64,000 nucleotides of DNA, taken from the NCBI RefSeq assembly GCF_012927745.1, contig NZ_JABBKX010000002.1, positions 783,999 to 847,998 on the forward strand, written 5' to 3'. The notes beneath the pieces are model-generated. The model ran no database searches. It saw nothing but the letters and a program-made list of their open reading frames with translations, and had not been told where the DNA came from. The DNA comes from Neoroseomonas marina. Lineage in GTDB: Bacteria; Pseudomonadota; Alphaproteobacteria; Acetobacterales; Acetobacteraceae. A program made the position numbers and the translations under genes. Below, piece after piece: positions 7,876-16,409 of this stretch; the stretch's first letter is position 1, and each line of letters starts with the position of its first letter.

Positions 7876-8868
7876 ATGCGCCGCCGCGCCCTCCTCATTC
7901 TCACCATCCTGGTGGCCGCCGGCGGCGCCTGGGCGTGGCGATCCTTGCCGCCCTCTGTTGCAATCGCTGTCGCAACGACCGGCCCCGCGCTGCGGGCCGT
8001 CTATGCCACCGGTAGCGTCGAGCCCGTCCATTGGGCCAAGGTCGGCCCCGCCGTCCGGGCCCGCATCACGGCGGTGATGGTTGAGGAAGGCCAACGCGTT
8101 GTGGAAGGTCAGCCCATGGCCCGCCTCGATGACCGCGAAGCCCTCCACCGGGTCGAGGAAGCGGATGCTCGTGCGCGCTTCGCCGAGGATGAGCTCGCCC
8201 GCACCCGGACGCTCGTGACGCGGGAGGTCGCCTCGCGCTCCGCCCTCGATCGCGCCGAATCCGAGGCGCGGGCGGTGCGTGCCGCCGCCGATGCCGCCCG
8301 TCGGCGCCTGGACGACTACATCGTCCGCGCGCCATCCGCCGGCCTGGTCCTGAGGCGCGATGCGGAAGTGGGGGAGGTCGTCGACACGCCCGCCGCGCTG
8401 TTCTGGATCGGCGAGCCGCGACCCCTGCGCGTCACCGCCGAGGTGGACGAGGAGGACATCGCGCAGGTTCGTGAAGGCCAGCGCGCCCTGCTGCGCGCCG
8501 ACGCCTTTCCCGGCCAGGTCCTTCCCGCGACCGTCGGCCAGATCACGCCGAAGGGCGACGCCACGCGCAAGGCGTATCGCGTGCGCCTCAACCTGCCGGA
8601 CGATACGCCCCTGCTGATCGGCATGACCGTCGAGGCGAACATCGTCCTGCACCAGACCGACGCGGCCGTTCTGATTCCGCCGGCCGCGGTGCGCGATGGC
8701 CATGTCTTCCTCGTCCGCCGCGAGCGGGTTGAATCGCGCAGGGTCGAACTCGGCGTGCAGGGCGCGCGCTCGGTCGAGGTCCTGCGGGGCCTCGCGCCGG
8801 GGGACATGGTCGTGGTCGATCCGCCCGCAGGCCTGGCGCCTGGCCAGCTTGTCAGGCTGCGGTCGTGA
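7876..8868 (+). CDS. Periplasmic adaptor (membrane-fusion protein, HlyD/RND-MFP type)
   Basis: A 330-residue protein with an N-terminal membrane anchor (MRRRALLILTILVAAGGAWA). A lipoyl-like half-motif follows (VEPVHWAKVGPAVRARITAV), then a coiled-coil hairpin (about residues 80-145), the second half-motif (DYIVRAPSAGLVLRRDAEVG) and a beta-barrel. It would bridge an inner-membrane permease to the outer membrane or act with a MacB-like pump. The start at 7876 is chosen because the signal anchor begins there; the longer frame overlaps the tRNA. It overlaps the following permease by 4 nt (GTGA). Confidence 0.87.
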   Translation: MRRRALLILTILVAAGGAWAWRSLPPSVAIAVATTGPALRAVYATGSVEPVHWAKVGPAVRARITAVMVEEGQRVVEGQPMARLDDREALHRVEEADARARFAEDELARTRTLVTREVASRSALDRAESEARAVRAAADAARRRLDDYIVRAPSAGLVLRRDAEVGEVVDTPAALFWIGEPRPLRVTAEVDEEDIAQVREGQRALLRADAFPGQVLPATVGQITPKGDATRKAYRVRLNLPDDTPLLIGMTVEANIVLHQTDAAVLIPPAAVRDGHVFLVRRERVESRRVELGVQGARSVEVLRGLAPGDMVVVDPPAGLAPGQLVRLRS

Positions 8869-10109
8869 AGCTGCTGCTCGACCTGGCGCGCGGCATGCTC
8901 GCGCGGCGGCGCCGGCAGACGATGGTGAGCGTCACGGGCGTCGCCCTCGGCGTCGCCTTCTTCATCGCCATTGCATCCTTGATGCGTGGTTTCCAGACGT
9001 ACTTCATCCAACAGGTCATCGATGTGCAGCCGCACGTCGTCATCAAGGACGAAACGCGGACGCCGCCCGCCCAGGCCGCGGAACTGGCCGTCGCCGAGGG
9101 CGCCGTTTCCATCAGCGGCGTGAAGCCGCGGGACCGCGTGCGCGGCATCCGCGCATCGGGGGAGAAGCTCGCCACACTCGAGGCCATGCCGGGCGTCGCC
9201 GCGGCCCCGATCCTGACCGGTCCGGCCCTGCTGCGCTACGGTGCGCGCGACCTGAGCGTCACGATCACCGGCATCGATCCGCAACGCTATCGCCGCGTCG
9301 CCAACCTCGAGAAGGACATGGTCCAGGGGCGCCTCGAGGATCTGCGTTCGGCGGCGAACGGGCTGATCATCGGATCGACGCTCGCCTATCGGCTCGGCGT
9401 GCAGCTGGGGGATACGGTCATCGCCGTCTCCCCGCGGGGCGTGACGCTGCAGATGAAGATCGTGGGCATCTTCCACACCGGCCTCGTCAGCCTCGATCAG
9501 ACGCAGGGCTACGCGCTGCTGAAGGTCAACCAGGTCCTGCAGGACCGCAGCAATGTCGTGAACCAGATCCTGCTGCGCCTGGACGACGTCACCCAGGCCG
9601 AGCCGCTCGCCCGACGGATCGAGGCGCGCTTCGGCGACCGCACGGAATCCTGGGAGGAGCAGAACCGCAACATCCTGACGGTCTTCGTCATCCAGAACGC
9701 CATCATGTACAGCGTGACGGGCGCGATCCTGCTGGTCGCCGCCTTCGGCATCTACAACATCATCTCGACCGTGGTGTTCGAGAAGACGCGCGACATCGCC
9801 ATCCTGAAGTCGCTCGGCTTCACGGAAGGCGACATCCAGGCGTTGTTCCTGCTGCAGGGTGCGATCGCCGGGCTGCTGGGCGCCGTCCTGGGCTGCCTTC
9901 TCGGGCAGTTGATGATCGAAGGCCTGGCGCAGGTACGCTTCGCCACCGAGACGCCTGCGGGCAACGATCGCTTCATGCTGGCCGAGGACTGGCGGATCTT
10001 CGCCGTTGCGTCCGGTTTCGCCATCGTCTCGGCCGGGATTGCGGCCGTGATCCCGGCGCGGCGGGCCGCGCGGCTCGATCCCGTGCAGATTGTCCGCGGG
10101 GCCGCTTAG
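8865..10109 (+). CDS. ABC transporter permease, MacB/FtsX type
   Basis: A 414-residue permease with a GTG start overlapping the adaptor stop. It has one N-terminal TM (VSVTGVALGVAFFIAIASLM), a large periplasmic MacB-like domain (about residues 45-270) and three C-terminal helices forming the FtsX domain (YSVTGAILLVAAFGIYNIIS, the EKTRDIAILKSLGFTEGDIQ coupling loop, and the final IVSAGIAAVIPARRAARLDP segment). It belongs with DevC/MacB/LolE-type exporters. The next gene is convergent and overlaps by 4 nt, so no ATPase gene is in this transcription unit. Confidence 0.9.
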   Translation: MKLLLDLARGMLARRRRQTMVSVTGVALGVAFFIAIASLMRGFQTYFIQQVIDVQPHVVIKDETRTPPAQAAELAVAEGAVSISGVKPRDRVRGIRASGEKLATLEAMPGVAAAPILTGPALLRYGARDLSVTITGIDPQRYRRVANLEKDMVQGRLEDLRSAANGLIIGSTLAYRLGVQLGDTVIAVSPRGVTLQMKIVGIFHTGLVSLDQTQGYALLKVNQVLQDRSNVVNQILLRLDDVTQAEPLARRIEARFGDRTESWEEQNRNILTVFVIQNAIMYSVTGAILLVAAFGIYNIISTVVFEKTRDIAILKSLGFTEGDIQALFLLQGAIAGLLGAVLGCLLGQLMIEGLAQVRFATETPAGNDRFMLAEDWRIFAVASGFAIVSAGIAAVIPARRAARLDPVQIVRGAA

Positions 10110-10867
10110 GGCGCGACCCCGTCCGGCGCTCCGCGCATGTCGAGGGCGGCGACGGGGTCGTCGCTGGTGAAGATGTCCACCCCGAGGTCCAGCACGCGCC
10201 GAATGTCCGCCGCGTCCTTCAGGCCCCATGCGCCCGGCGACAGGCCGGCGGCGCGCGCTGCGGACAGGACGCCCGCATGCAGCAGCGAATGGTGGATGCC
10301 GATCCCCGACGCGCCGCAGGCCCGCGCCGTGGCGAAAGCCATGTCCATGCCGATGTCGTGCCAGACCTGCGGCGCGCAGAGCCAGATCAGCGTGCCGCCG
10401 AAGCGCTTCGTATCGCGGATCGCGGCGACCATCGGCGCCTGGAAGGAGGTGATGGCCGCTTGGCCGAGCATCCCCTCGGCCTCCAGCACGTCGAGCACCT
10501 TCGGACCGATGCCCGGATAATGGATGCGGTCGGCATCGGCCTTGATCTCGACGCGCAGCAGGATCGGCGTGCCGCGATAGATGCGCACCACCTCGGCCAG
10601 GGTCGGGACGCATTCGCCATGGGCGCCGCGCAGGCGGATGCGACGCAACTCCGCGAGGGTCCGCCCGCGCACGGGGCCGCGCGCATCCGTGGTGCGGTCC
10701 AGCATCGGGTCGTGGATCACGACGCATTCGTCGTCGGCCGAGAGCTGGACGTCGAATTCGACCTGGTCGACCGTGAGCTTCGCCGTCTCGCGGAAGGCCA
10801 TCAGGCTGTTCTCTGGCCAGAGGTAGGAACCGCCGCGATGCGAGGCGATCAGTGTGCGATGGGCCAT
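10106..10867 (-). CDS. Glycerophosphodiester phosphodiesterase
   Basis: A 253-residue GDPD TIM-barrel enzyme. It has HRGG (residues 10-13) and PENSLMAF with the metal/catalytic Glu. It also has EFDVQLSADDECVVIHDPML with the second catalytic His, and a C-terminal region containing VDIFTSDDP. It hydrolyses glycerophosphodiesters to glycerol-3-phosphate and an alcohol, probably in the cytoplasm since no signal peptide is seen. The start at 10867 has AAGGGAAG upstream. It is the last gene of the operon encoding the adjacent Dpp-type importer, 14 nt after the permease, which suggests that the importer supplies its substrate. Confidence 0.9.
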   Translation of the reverse strand: MAHRTLIASHRGGSYLWPENSLMAFRETAKLTVDQVEFDVQLSADDECVVIHDPMLDRTTDARGPVRGRTLAELRRIRLRGAHGECVPTLAEVVRIYRGTPILLRVEIKADADRIHYPGIGPKVLDVLEAEGMLGQAAITSFQAPMVAAIRDTKRFGGTLIWLCAPQVWHDIGMDMAFATARACGASGIGIHHSLLHAGVLSAARAAGLSPGAWGLKDAADIRRVLDLGVDIFTSDDPVAALDMRGAPDGVAP

Positions 10868-10881
10868 GGAGATTCTTCCCT

Positions 10882-11703
10882 TCAGCGGAGCGTGGGATCG
10901 AGCCGGTCGCGCAGCCAATCCCCGAGGATGGAGACCGCGAGGGTCGTCACCACGATGGTGATGGAGGGCGCGAGCAGCACCCAGGGTGCGCGCGTGAGGT
11001 ACTCGCGCCCGTAGCCGACCATCGAGCCCAGCGACGTCGCCGGCGGCTGCACGCCGAGCCCGAGGAAGGACAGGCCGCTTTCGAGCAGCACGATCTCGGG
11101 GAAGGCGAGCGTCATGGAGACGATCAGGGTGCTCGCGATGTTGGGCAGGATATGGCGGCCATAGATGCGCAGCGGAGAGGCGCCGAGCTGCCGCACGGCG
11201 GCCGCATAGCCCTGCGCGCCGGCGCTGATGGCGAGGCCGCGTGAGATGCGTGCGTAGCGTTCCCAGCCATGCAGCCCCAGCAGGCAGATGAAGAGCGGCA
11301 GCGAATTGCCGAAGAAGGCGAGGACGGACAGCGCCAGGACCAGGAAGGGCATGCTCGCCTGGAAGTCGACCAGCGCGAGGACGACATGCTCCACCGCCCC
11401 GCGGAAATGCGCGGCGAGGAAGCCCAGCGCCGTGCCGAGCACGGCGGCGATGATGCAGGCGCCGAAGGCGATCAGCAGCGACATGCGGATCGAATGCACC
11501 AGGCGCGACAGCACGTCGCGGCCGAGCTCATCCGTGCCCAGCGGATGCGCCCAGGTCCCGCCGAAGCCGATGGGCGGCGACAGCCGCGCCCGCAGGTCGA
11601 GTGCCGTGTAGGAATAGGGTGCGGCGGCGTCGGCGAGGATGGCGACGCCGAGCATCAGCACGACCCAGGCGAGCGCCAGCGCGACCAAAGGCGGGATGCG
11701 CAT
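10882..11703 (-). CDS. Peptide/nickel-type ABC permease, DppC-like
   Basis: A 273-residue inner-membrane permease. It has the N-terminal helix MRIPPLVALALAWVVLMLGV, the HPLGTDELGRDVLSRLVHSIRMSL motif diagnostic of DppC/OppC, several further helices and the EAA loop around YAAAVRQLGASPLRIYGRHI. The start is the ATG at 11703, two nt after the DppB-like gene stop. It would pair with the DppB-like partner to form the channel. Confidence 0.92.
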   Translation of the reverse strand: MRIPPLVALALAWVVLMLGVAILADAAAPYSYTALDLRARLSPPIGFGGTWAHPLGTDELGRDVLSRLVHSIRMSLLIAFGACIIAAVLGTALGFLAAHFRGAVEHVVLALVDFQASMPFLVLALSVLAFFGNSLPLFICLLGLHGWERYARISRGLAISAGAQGYAAAVRQLGASPLRIYGRHILPNIASTLIVSMTLAFPEIVLLESGLSFLGLGVQPPATSLGSMVGYGREYLTRAPWVLLAPSITIVVTTLAVSILGDWLRDRLDPTLR

Positions 11704-11705
11704 GG

Positions 11706-12641
11706 TCAGCCCTTCCCCCCGCCGCGCGCCGTGCGCAGCCGCGGATCGAGCACGCCGTAGAGCAGGTCGACGATGAAGTTCGACGTGACCATCGTCGCCG
11801 CCACCAGCAGCAGCACGCATTGCACGACGGCGAGGTCGCGGTTGGACACCGCGACCACCAGCAGGCGGCCGACACCGGGCCAGGAGAAGACGCTTTCGAC
11901 GACGACGGCGCCGGCGATCAGGCTGCCCACCATGAAGCCGACGATCGTCACCGTCGGGATCGCCGCATTGGGCAGCGCATGGCCGCGCACCACGGCCCGC
12001 CAGGACACACCCTTCGCGCTCGCCGTGCGGATATAGGGCTGGCCGAGCACCTCCAGCATCGCCGAACGGGTGAAGCGCGCCAGCACCGCCGCCCCGCCGA
12101 TGCCGAGCGTGATCACCGGCAGGATCGCATGCCGCCAGGAATCCTGCCCACCCGAGGGGAGCCAGCCGAGTTGCACCGCGAAGACCAGCACCAGCAGCAG
12201 GCCGAGCACGAAGGACGGCACGGCGAAGCCTGCGACGGCCATGACCATCACCACCCGATCCGTCGCCGAGTTGCGATGCAGCGCCGCGTAGACACCCGCC
12301 GGTATGCCGATGCCGACCTTCAGCGCCAGCGCGGGCAGGGTGAGGGCGAGTGTCGCCGGGATACGTTCGGCGACCAGGTCGATGGCGTCGCGCCCGTCCC
12401 GCATCGATTGCCCGAGGTCGCCCTGCAGGATCGCGCCGAAATAGCTGAAGTATTGCACCCAGAGCGGCCGATCGAGGCCCCAGGCCTCGCGGAAGGCGGC
12501 GACGGCTTCGGGCGGGGCATCGACGCTGAGGATCAGCAGCGCGGGATCGCCCGACAGCCGCAGCACCACGAAGGCGAAGGTGACGACCATGACGATGGTC
12601 AACGCGGCGCGCAGCAGGCGCCCGGCGATGAAGCGCAGCAT
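11706..12641 (-). CDS. Peptide/nickel-type ABC permease, DppB-like
   Basis: A 311-residue permease beginning MLRFIAGRLLRAALTIVMVV. The LSGDPALLILSVDAPPEAVA region with WGLDRPLWVQYFSYF is the usual DppB periplasmic loop, followed by five helices and the EAA loop YIRTASAKGVSWRAVVRGHA. It begins immediately after the upstream ATPase stop (TAG then ATG, no gap), so the genes are translated together. Confidence 0.92.
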   Translation of the reverse strand: MLRFIAGRLLRAALTIVMVVTFAFVVLRLSGDPALLILSVDAPPEAVAAFREAWGLDRPLWVQYFSYFGAILQGDLGQSMRDGRDAIDLVAERIPATLALTLPALALKVGIGIPAGVYAALHRNSATDRVVMVMAVAGFAVPSFVLGLLLVLVFAVQLGWLPSGGQDSWRHAILPVITLGIGGAAVLARFTRSAMLEVLGQPYIRTASAKGVSWRAVVRGHALPNAAIPTVTIVGFMVGSLIAGAVVVESVFSWPGVGRLLVVAVSNRDLAVVQCVLLLVAATMVTSNFIVDLLYGVLDPRLRTARGGGKG

Positions 12642-13616
12642 CTAGGCAGCCTCTCCCATCGCCTCGCCCTGCGCGACATGGCAGGCGACGCGGCGCCCGT
12701 CGGAGGCGCGCGGCTTGAGTTCGGGCACAACGCTGCGACACAGGCCCACCGCCACCGGGCAGCGTGGATGGAAAGCGCAGCCTGGCGGGCGCGCTGCCGG
12801 GTTCGGCGGGTCGCCCTGCAGCACCTGACGCCGCGCCGTCCGCCCCGGATGCGGGATGGCCGAGACCAGCGCCTGAGCATAGGGGTGCGCGGGATCGCGC
12901 AGCACGGCGTCGGGCTCGCCTTCCTCGACGATGCGGCCGAGATACATGACGGCGACGCGGTGGCTGACCTGCCGCACCGCGCGCAGATCGTGGCTGATGA
13001 ACAGCATGGTCAGCCGGCGTTCCGCCTGCAGGTCGATCAGCAGGTTCATCACCTGCGCCTGGACCGAGACATCGAGCGCGCTGATCGGCTCGTCGCAGAC
13101 CAGCAGCGCCGGATCGGTCGCGAGCGCGCGCGCCAGCACCGCGCGCTGCCGCTGTCCCCCGGAGAGCTCATGCGGGTAGCGCGCGGCGAAATCCTCACGC
13201 AGGCCGACGTCACGCAGCAGGCCGGCGACGCGGTCCTGCGCGCCGGCCATGCCGTGGATCTCGAAGGGTTCGGCGATCTGCGTGCCGATGGTCAGGCGGC
13301 GATCCAGCGCGCCGAGCGGGTCCTGGAAGACCATCTGCATCCGCGCCCGCTGCGCGCGCCAGGCGGCGGAGCCGACCGGCGGCACGGGCGCGCCATCGAA
13401 GCGGACGGTACCTTCGTCGGGCGCCTCCAGCCCCAGCACCAGCCGCCCGGTGGTCGACTTCCCGCAGCCGGATTCGCCCACCAGCCCGAGCGTCTCCCCG
13501 CGTTCGAGCCGCAGCGACACGCCGTCGACGGCGCGCAGCTCCACCTGGCGGCCGAGCAGGCCGCGCCGCATCGTGTAGCGACGCACCAGGCCTTCGGCTT
13601 CGAGCAGCGCCGTCAC
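12642..13616 (-). CDS. Peptide-type ABC ATPase, DppF/OppF-like
   Basis: A 324-residue nucleotide-binding protein. Walker A is GESGCGKST at about residues 47-55, the signature is LSGGQRQR, and Walker B is LLVCDEPISALD, with the H-loop in LFISHD. The C-terminal oligopeptide-transporter domain has the Cys-containing GCAFHPRCPVAVGLC cluster. The start is the GTG at 13616, overlapping the stop of the upstream ATPase by 4 nt; a longer frame upstream is only out-of-frame coding of that gene. Confidence 0.92.
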   Translation of the reverse strand: MTALLEAEGLVRRYTMRRGLLGRQVELRAVDGVSLRLERGETLGLVGESGCGKSTTGRLVLGLEAPDEGTVRFDGAPVPPVGSAAWRAQRARMQMVFQDPLGALDRRLTIGTQIAEPFEIHGMAGAQDRVAGLLRDVGLREDFAARYPHELSGGQRQRAVLARALATDPALLVCDEPISALDVSVQAQVMNLLIDLQAERRLTMLFISHDLRAVRQVSHRVAVMYLGRIVEEGEPDAVLRDPAHPYAQALVSAIPHPGRTARRQVLQGDPPNPAARPPGCAFHPRCPVAVGLCRSVVPELKPRASDGRRVACHVAQGEAMGEAA

Positions 13617-14602
13617 GCCGCTGCCAATCCGAAGGCGGGCGGCACGTCGGCCCCCAGGATGCGGCAGGCGGCGCGCTGGCCAGGCGCGACGTCGACCAGC
13701 AGCGGCACCTGTTCGTCGCACAGGGACGCACGGCGCGGGCATCGTGGGCCGAAGGCGCAGCCGGGCGGCAGGGCGCGCGGTTCGGGCACGCTGCCGGGGA
13801 TTGCGGCCAGGTGCTGGCGCGGCAAACCATCGAGTGGCGGCAGCGCTGAGAGCAGGCCCTGCGTGTAGGGATGCGCCGGCGCGTCAAACAGCCGCGCGGA
13901 GGACACTTCCTCGATCACCAGGCCGGCATACATCACGGCAACGCGGTCGCAGGTCTCCGCCACCACGCCGAGGTCGTGCGAGATGAGCACCAGCGCCATG
14001 CCCGTCTCGGCGCGCAGGGTCGCGAGCAGGTCGAGGATCTGCGCCTGGATCGTCACGTCGAGCGCGGTGGTTGGTTCGTCCGCCACCAGCAGGCGCGGCC
14101 GGCCGGCGAGCGCCATGGCGATCATCACGCGCTGGTTCTGCCCGCCCGACAATTCGTGCGGATAGGCCTCCATGCGGTTGCCCGCATCGGGGATGCCGAC
14201 CTGGTCGAGCAATCGTCGCGTCTCCGCACGCGCCGCGGCACCATCCATGCCGCGGTGCAGGCGCAGCGCCTCGCCCACCTGGCGGCCGATGCGGTGCACC
14301 GGGTTCAGGCTGCTGGCGGGATCCTGGAAGATCATCGCGATCTGCCCGCCGCGCACCCGGTCCAGCAACGGCATCGGCGCGCCGAGCAGTTCCTGCCCGT
14401 CCAGCACCACGCTGCCCGTGACCTGCGCCTTGCCGGGCAGCAGGCCGAGTGCGGCGAGCCAGGTGACCGACTTCCCACAGCCGGATTCGCCGACAAGGCC
14501 GACCGCCTCGCCCGAGCCCACGGCCAGATCCACGCCCCGCAGCACCGGGACGCCGTCGAAGGCGACGCGCAGCCCGCTGATGCGGACGAGGGGGTCGTCC
14601 AT
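13613..14602 (-). CDS. Peptide-type ABC ATPase, DppD/OppD-like
   Basis: A 329-residue ATPase ([20 protein letters not shown] ...). Walker A is GESGCGKS, followed by a Q-loop [12 protein letters not shown], the signature LSGGQNQR and Walker [13 protein letters not shown]. The C-terminal [14 protein letters not shown] is the cluster typical of this family. The ATG at 14602 shares its A with the stop codon of the substrate-binding protein gene (TGATG). Confidence 0.92.
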   Translation of the reverse strand: MDDPLVRISGLRVAFDGVPVLRGVDLAVGSGEAVGLVGESGCGKSVTWLAALGLLPGKAQVTGSVVLDGQELLGAPMPLLDRVRGGQIAMIFQDPASSLNPVHRIGRQVGEALRLHRGMDGAAARAETRRLLDQVGIPDAGNRMEAYPHELSGGQNQRVMIAMALAGRPRLLVADEPTTALDVTIQAQILDLLATLRAETGMALVLISHDLGVVAETCDRVAVMYAGLVIEEVSSARLFDAPAHPYTQGLLSALPPLDGLPRQHLAAIPGSVPEPRALPPGCAFGPRCPRRASLCDEQVPLLVDVAPGQRAACRILGADVPPAFGLAAA

Positions 14603-16218
14603 CAGCCGCGACGACCCCAGTTCGCCGCGGTGAAATCCATGAAGAAGGACTGCGCCGGCTTCCAGGCGATGTCCTTGCGCTTCGCCGTCAGGTTGGTGGT
14701 CTGGTGGAGGACGATGTAGGCGGGGTCCTCGCGCTCGGCGATCACCATCATGCGCTGGAAGGCGCGGCGGCGCTCGTCGTGGTCGACGGAGCTGTCGAGC
14801 ACCTCCGACAGCCGGCCGAATTCGTCGTTGCGCCAGGCGCCGACCTGCCATTGCTGGCCCTGCGGCCCGTGGTTGTTGGGCAGGGAGGAGACGGGATCGT
14901 TGAAGGTCGCGGAATTCGACCAGTCCCAGATGCCGCGCTGCCCCTGGTTCGACAGCACTTGCGGGAAGTTCTCGCGCATCTCGATGGCGACGTTGATGCC
15001 TACCTGGCGCCAGCCCTCGACCAGGATCTGCGCGGTGGGGACCTGCGCCGTGTAGTAGTTGTTGAGCAGGCGATAGGGGATCGGCTCGCCGCGATACCCG
15101 CTCTCCCGCACCAAGCGGCGCGCTTCGGCGAGGTCGTATTTCGGCACCTCCCAGTCGCGGAGGAACATGGTGCCGTAGAATTCGAACTGCAGGCCCTTGG
15201 GGACCTGCGTGCGGCGGTCCCACAGCGCGTCGACGATCGACTGGCGATCCACGGCGTGGGACATGGCGCGGCGCAGGAGCGGGCTGCGCAGCGCCGGCTG
15301 GTTCTTGTCGAAGACGGAGATGCGGTGGTTCATCACCGCGCCGCCGACGACCTCGTGCCGCGCGCTGCGCTGTACGGTCGTGATCTGGTCGGGCGGAATG
15401 TCGCAGGCGAAATCCGCCTCGCCGGAGAGCAGCATGTTGATGCGGCTCGCGACCTCCGGCACCTCGACGAAGCGGATTTGCCGCAGCGGCGGCCGCCCGC
15501 CCCAATGGTCGTCGAAGGCGACGAGGGTGAGCGACTGGTCCGGGCGGAACTCGGTGACGCGATAGGGCCCGGTGCCGACTGGCTTGCGCGCCCAGTCGAG
15601 CCAGCTCGGCGCGGCGTCGAAGGCGGCCTGGGACATGATGACGCCGATGCTGCGCGCGAGGCGGCCTTCGAGCGTCACGTCCGGCGTCTTGTTCACCCAG
15701 CGGACGGTGCGGGGGTCGACGATCTCGAACTTCTCGAAGCCGGGATAGGCGCGGCGGGCGATGGCCGGCACCTCGGGCGGCGGGGCCTTGCCCTGGCTGC
15801 GGCCGGGCGCGGCGCCGAACATGTTGCGACTCTGGTCGCCGCTGCCCCACATGCGTTCCGGACCGAAGGAGAAGACGACGTCCTCGGCCGTGACCGGCCG
15901 GCCGTCATGGAAGCGCGCGCCCTGCCGCAGGGTGAACTCGACGGTGCTGTGGTCGATGCGCCGCCAGGATTCGGCCAGCGACGGCCGCAACGCGAGGTCG
16001 CCGATCCAGTCGATGTCGATCAGGCTCTCGCTGAAGCTGCCGGAGACGCGGGTGCCGACATTCGACTGCTCGCGCAGCGGTTCCAGCACGTTGCTGTTGG
16101 CGAGCTTCTGCACCGCCACGGTGATCGCGGGCCGCTGATCGGCCTGCGCGATCGCAAAGCGCGGCAAGGTCGTCGCCGCCGCTGTCAGCGCCATGCGCCG
16201 CGTCAATCGCATGTCCAT
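14602..16218 (-). CDS. Substrate-binding protein of the Dpp-type importer (SBP family 5)
   Basis: A 538-residue exported protein, MDMRLTRRMALTAAATTLPR with the cleavage region near FAIAQA. The family-5 signature follows around LAESWRRIDHSTVEFTLRQG, then ARFHDGRPVTAEDVVFSF. It is the first gene of the importer operon, with GGAGG upstream of the ATG at 16218 (a second ATG at 16212 is possible). The operon ends with a glycerophosphodiesterase, so a glycerophospho-compound is as plausible a ligand as a peptide. The 191 bp upstream, to the hutU stop, should hold the operon promoter; I could not assign it. Confidence 0.9.
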   Translation of the reverse strand: MDMRLTRRMALTAAATTLPRFAIAQADQRPAITVAVQKLANSNVLEPLREQSNVGTRVSGSFSESLIDIDWIGDLALRPSLAESWRRIDHSTVEFTLRQGARFHDGRPVTAEDVVFSFGPERMWGSGDQSRNMFGAAPGRSQGKAPPPEVPAIARRAYPGFEKFEIVDPRTVRWVNKTPDVTLEGRLARSIGVIMSQAAFDAAPSWLDWARKPVGTGPYRVTEFRPDQSLTLVAFDDHWGGRPPLRQIRFVEVPEVASRINMLLSGEADFACDIPPDQITTVQRSARHEVVGGAVMNHRISVFDKNQPALRSPLLRRAMSHAVDRQSIVDALWDRRTQVPKGLQFEFYGTMFLRDWEVPKYDLAEARRLVRESGYRGEPIPYRLLNNYYTAQVPTAQILVEGWRQVGINVAIEMRENFPQVLSNQGQRGIWDWSNSATFNDPVSSLPNNHGPQGQQWQVGAWRNDEFGRLSEVLDSSVDHDERRRAFQRMMVIAEREDPAYIVLHQTTNLTAKRKDIAWKPAQSFFMDFTAANWGRRG

Positions 16219-16409
16219 GTCCCGGTTCTTTCCTCCGCGGAGGGGATGATACGCAAGCTTCGCCGCGCTGTCAGGGGCGACGAGCCGCTTCGCGGCGGCC
16301 GTGATTGACGACCGCCGAGACCGGTTGTCCACGGAAGGATTGATGACATCGGGACCCGGCCGCAGCTTCATGCTGCGCCGTGCATCATATCGCGGCGATG
16401 CGCCGCGCC

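Noticed and set aside
8316..10727. An 803-codon minus-strand frame opposite the adaptor, permease and part of the GDPD gene
   Set aside because: It spans several genes that have recognised domains and has none of its own.
11601..13868. A 755-codon plus-strand frame opposite the Dpp operon
   Set aside because: Antisense shadow; the ATPase and permease motifs on the minus strand are intact throughout.
13616..14602. Possible frameshifts, because single open frames run across gene boundaries (for example from the SBP into the ATPases)
   Set aside because: Each domain protein has its own start at a 1-4 nt overlap with good family length, so the long frames are just read-through shadows, not disrupted genes.
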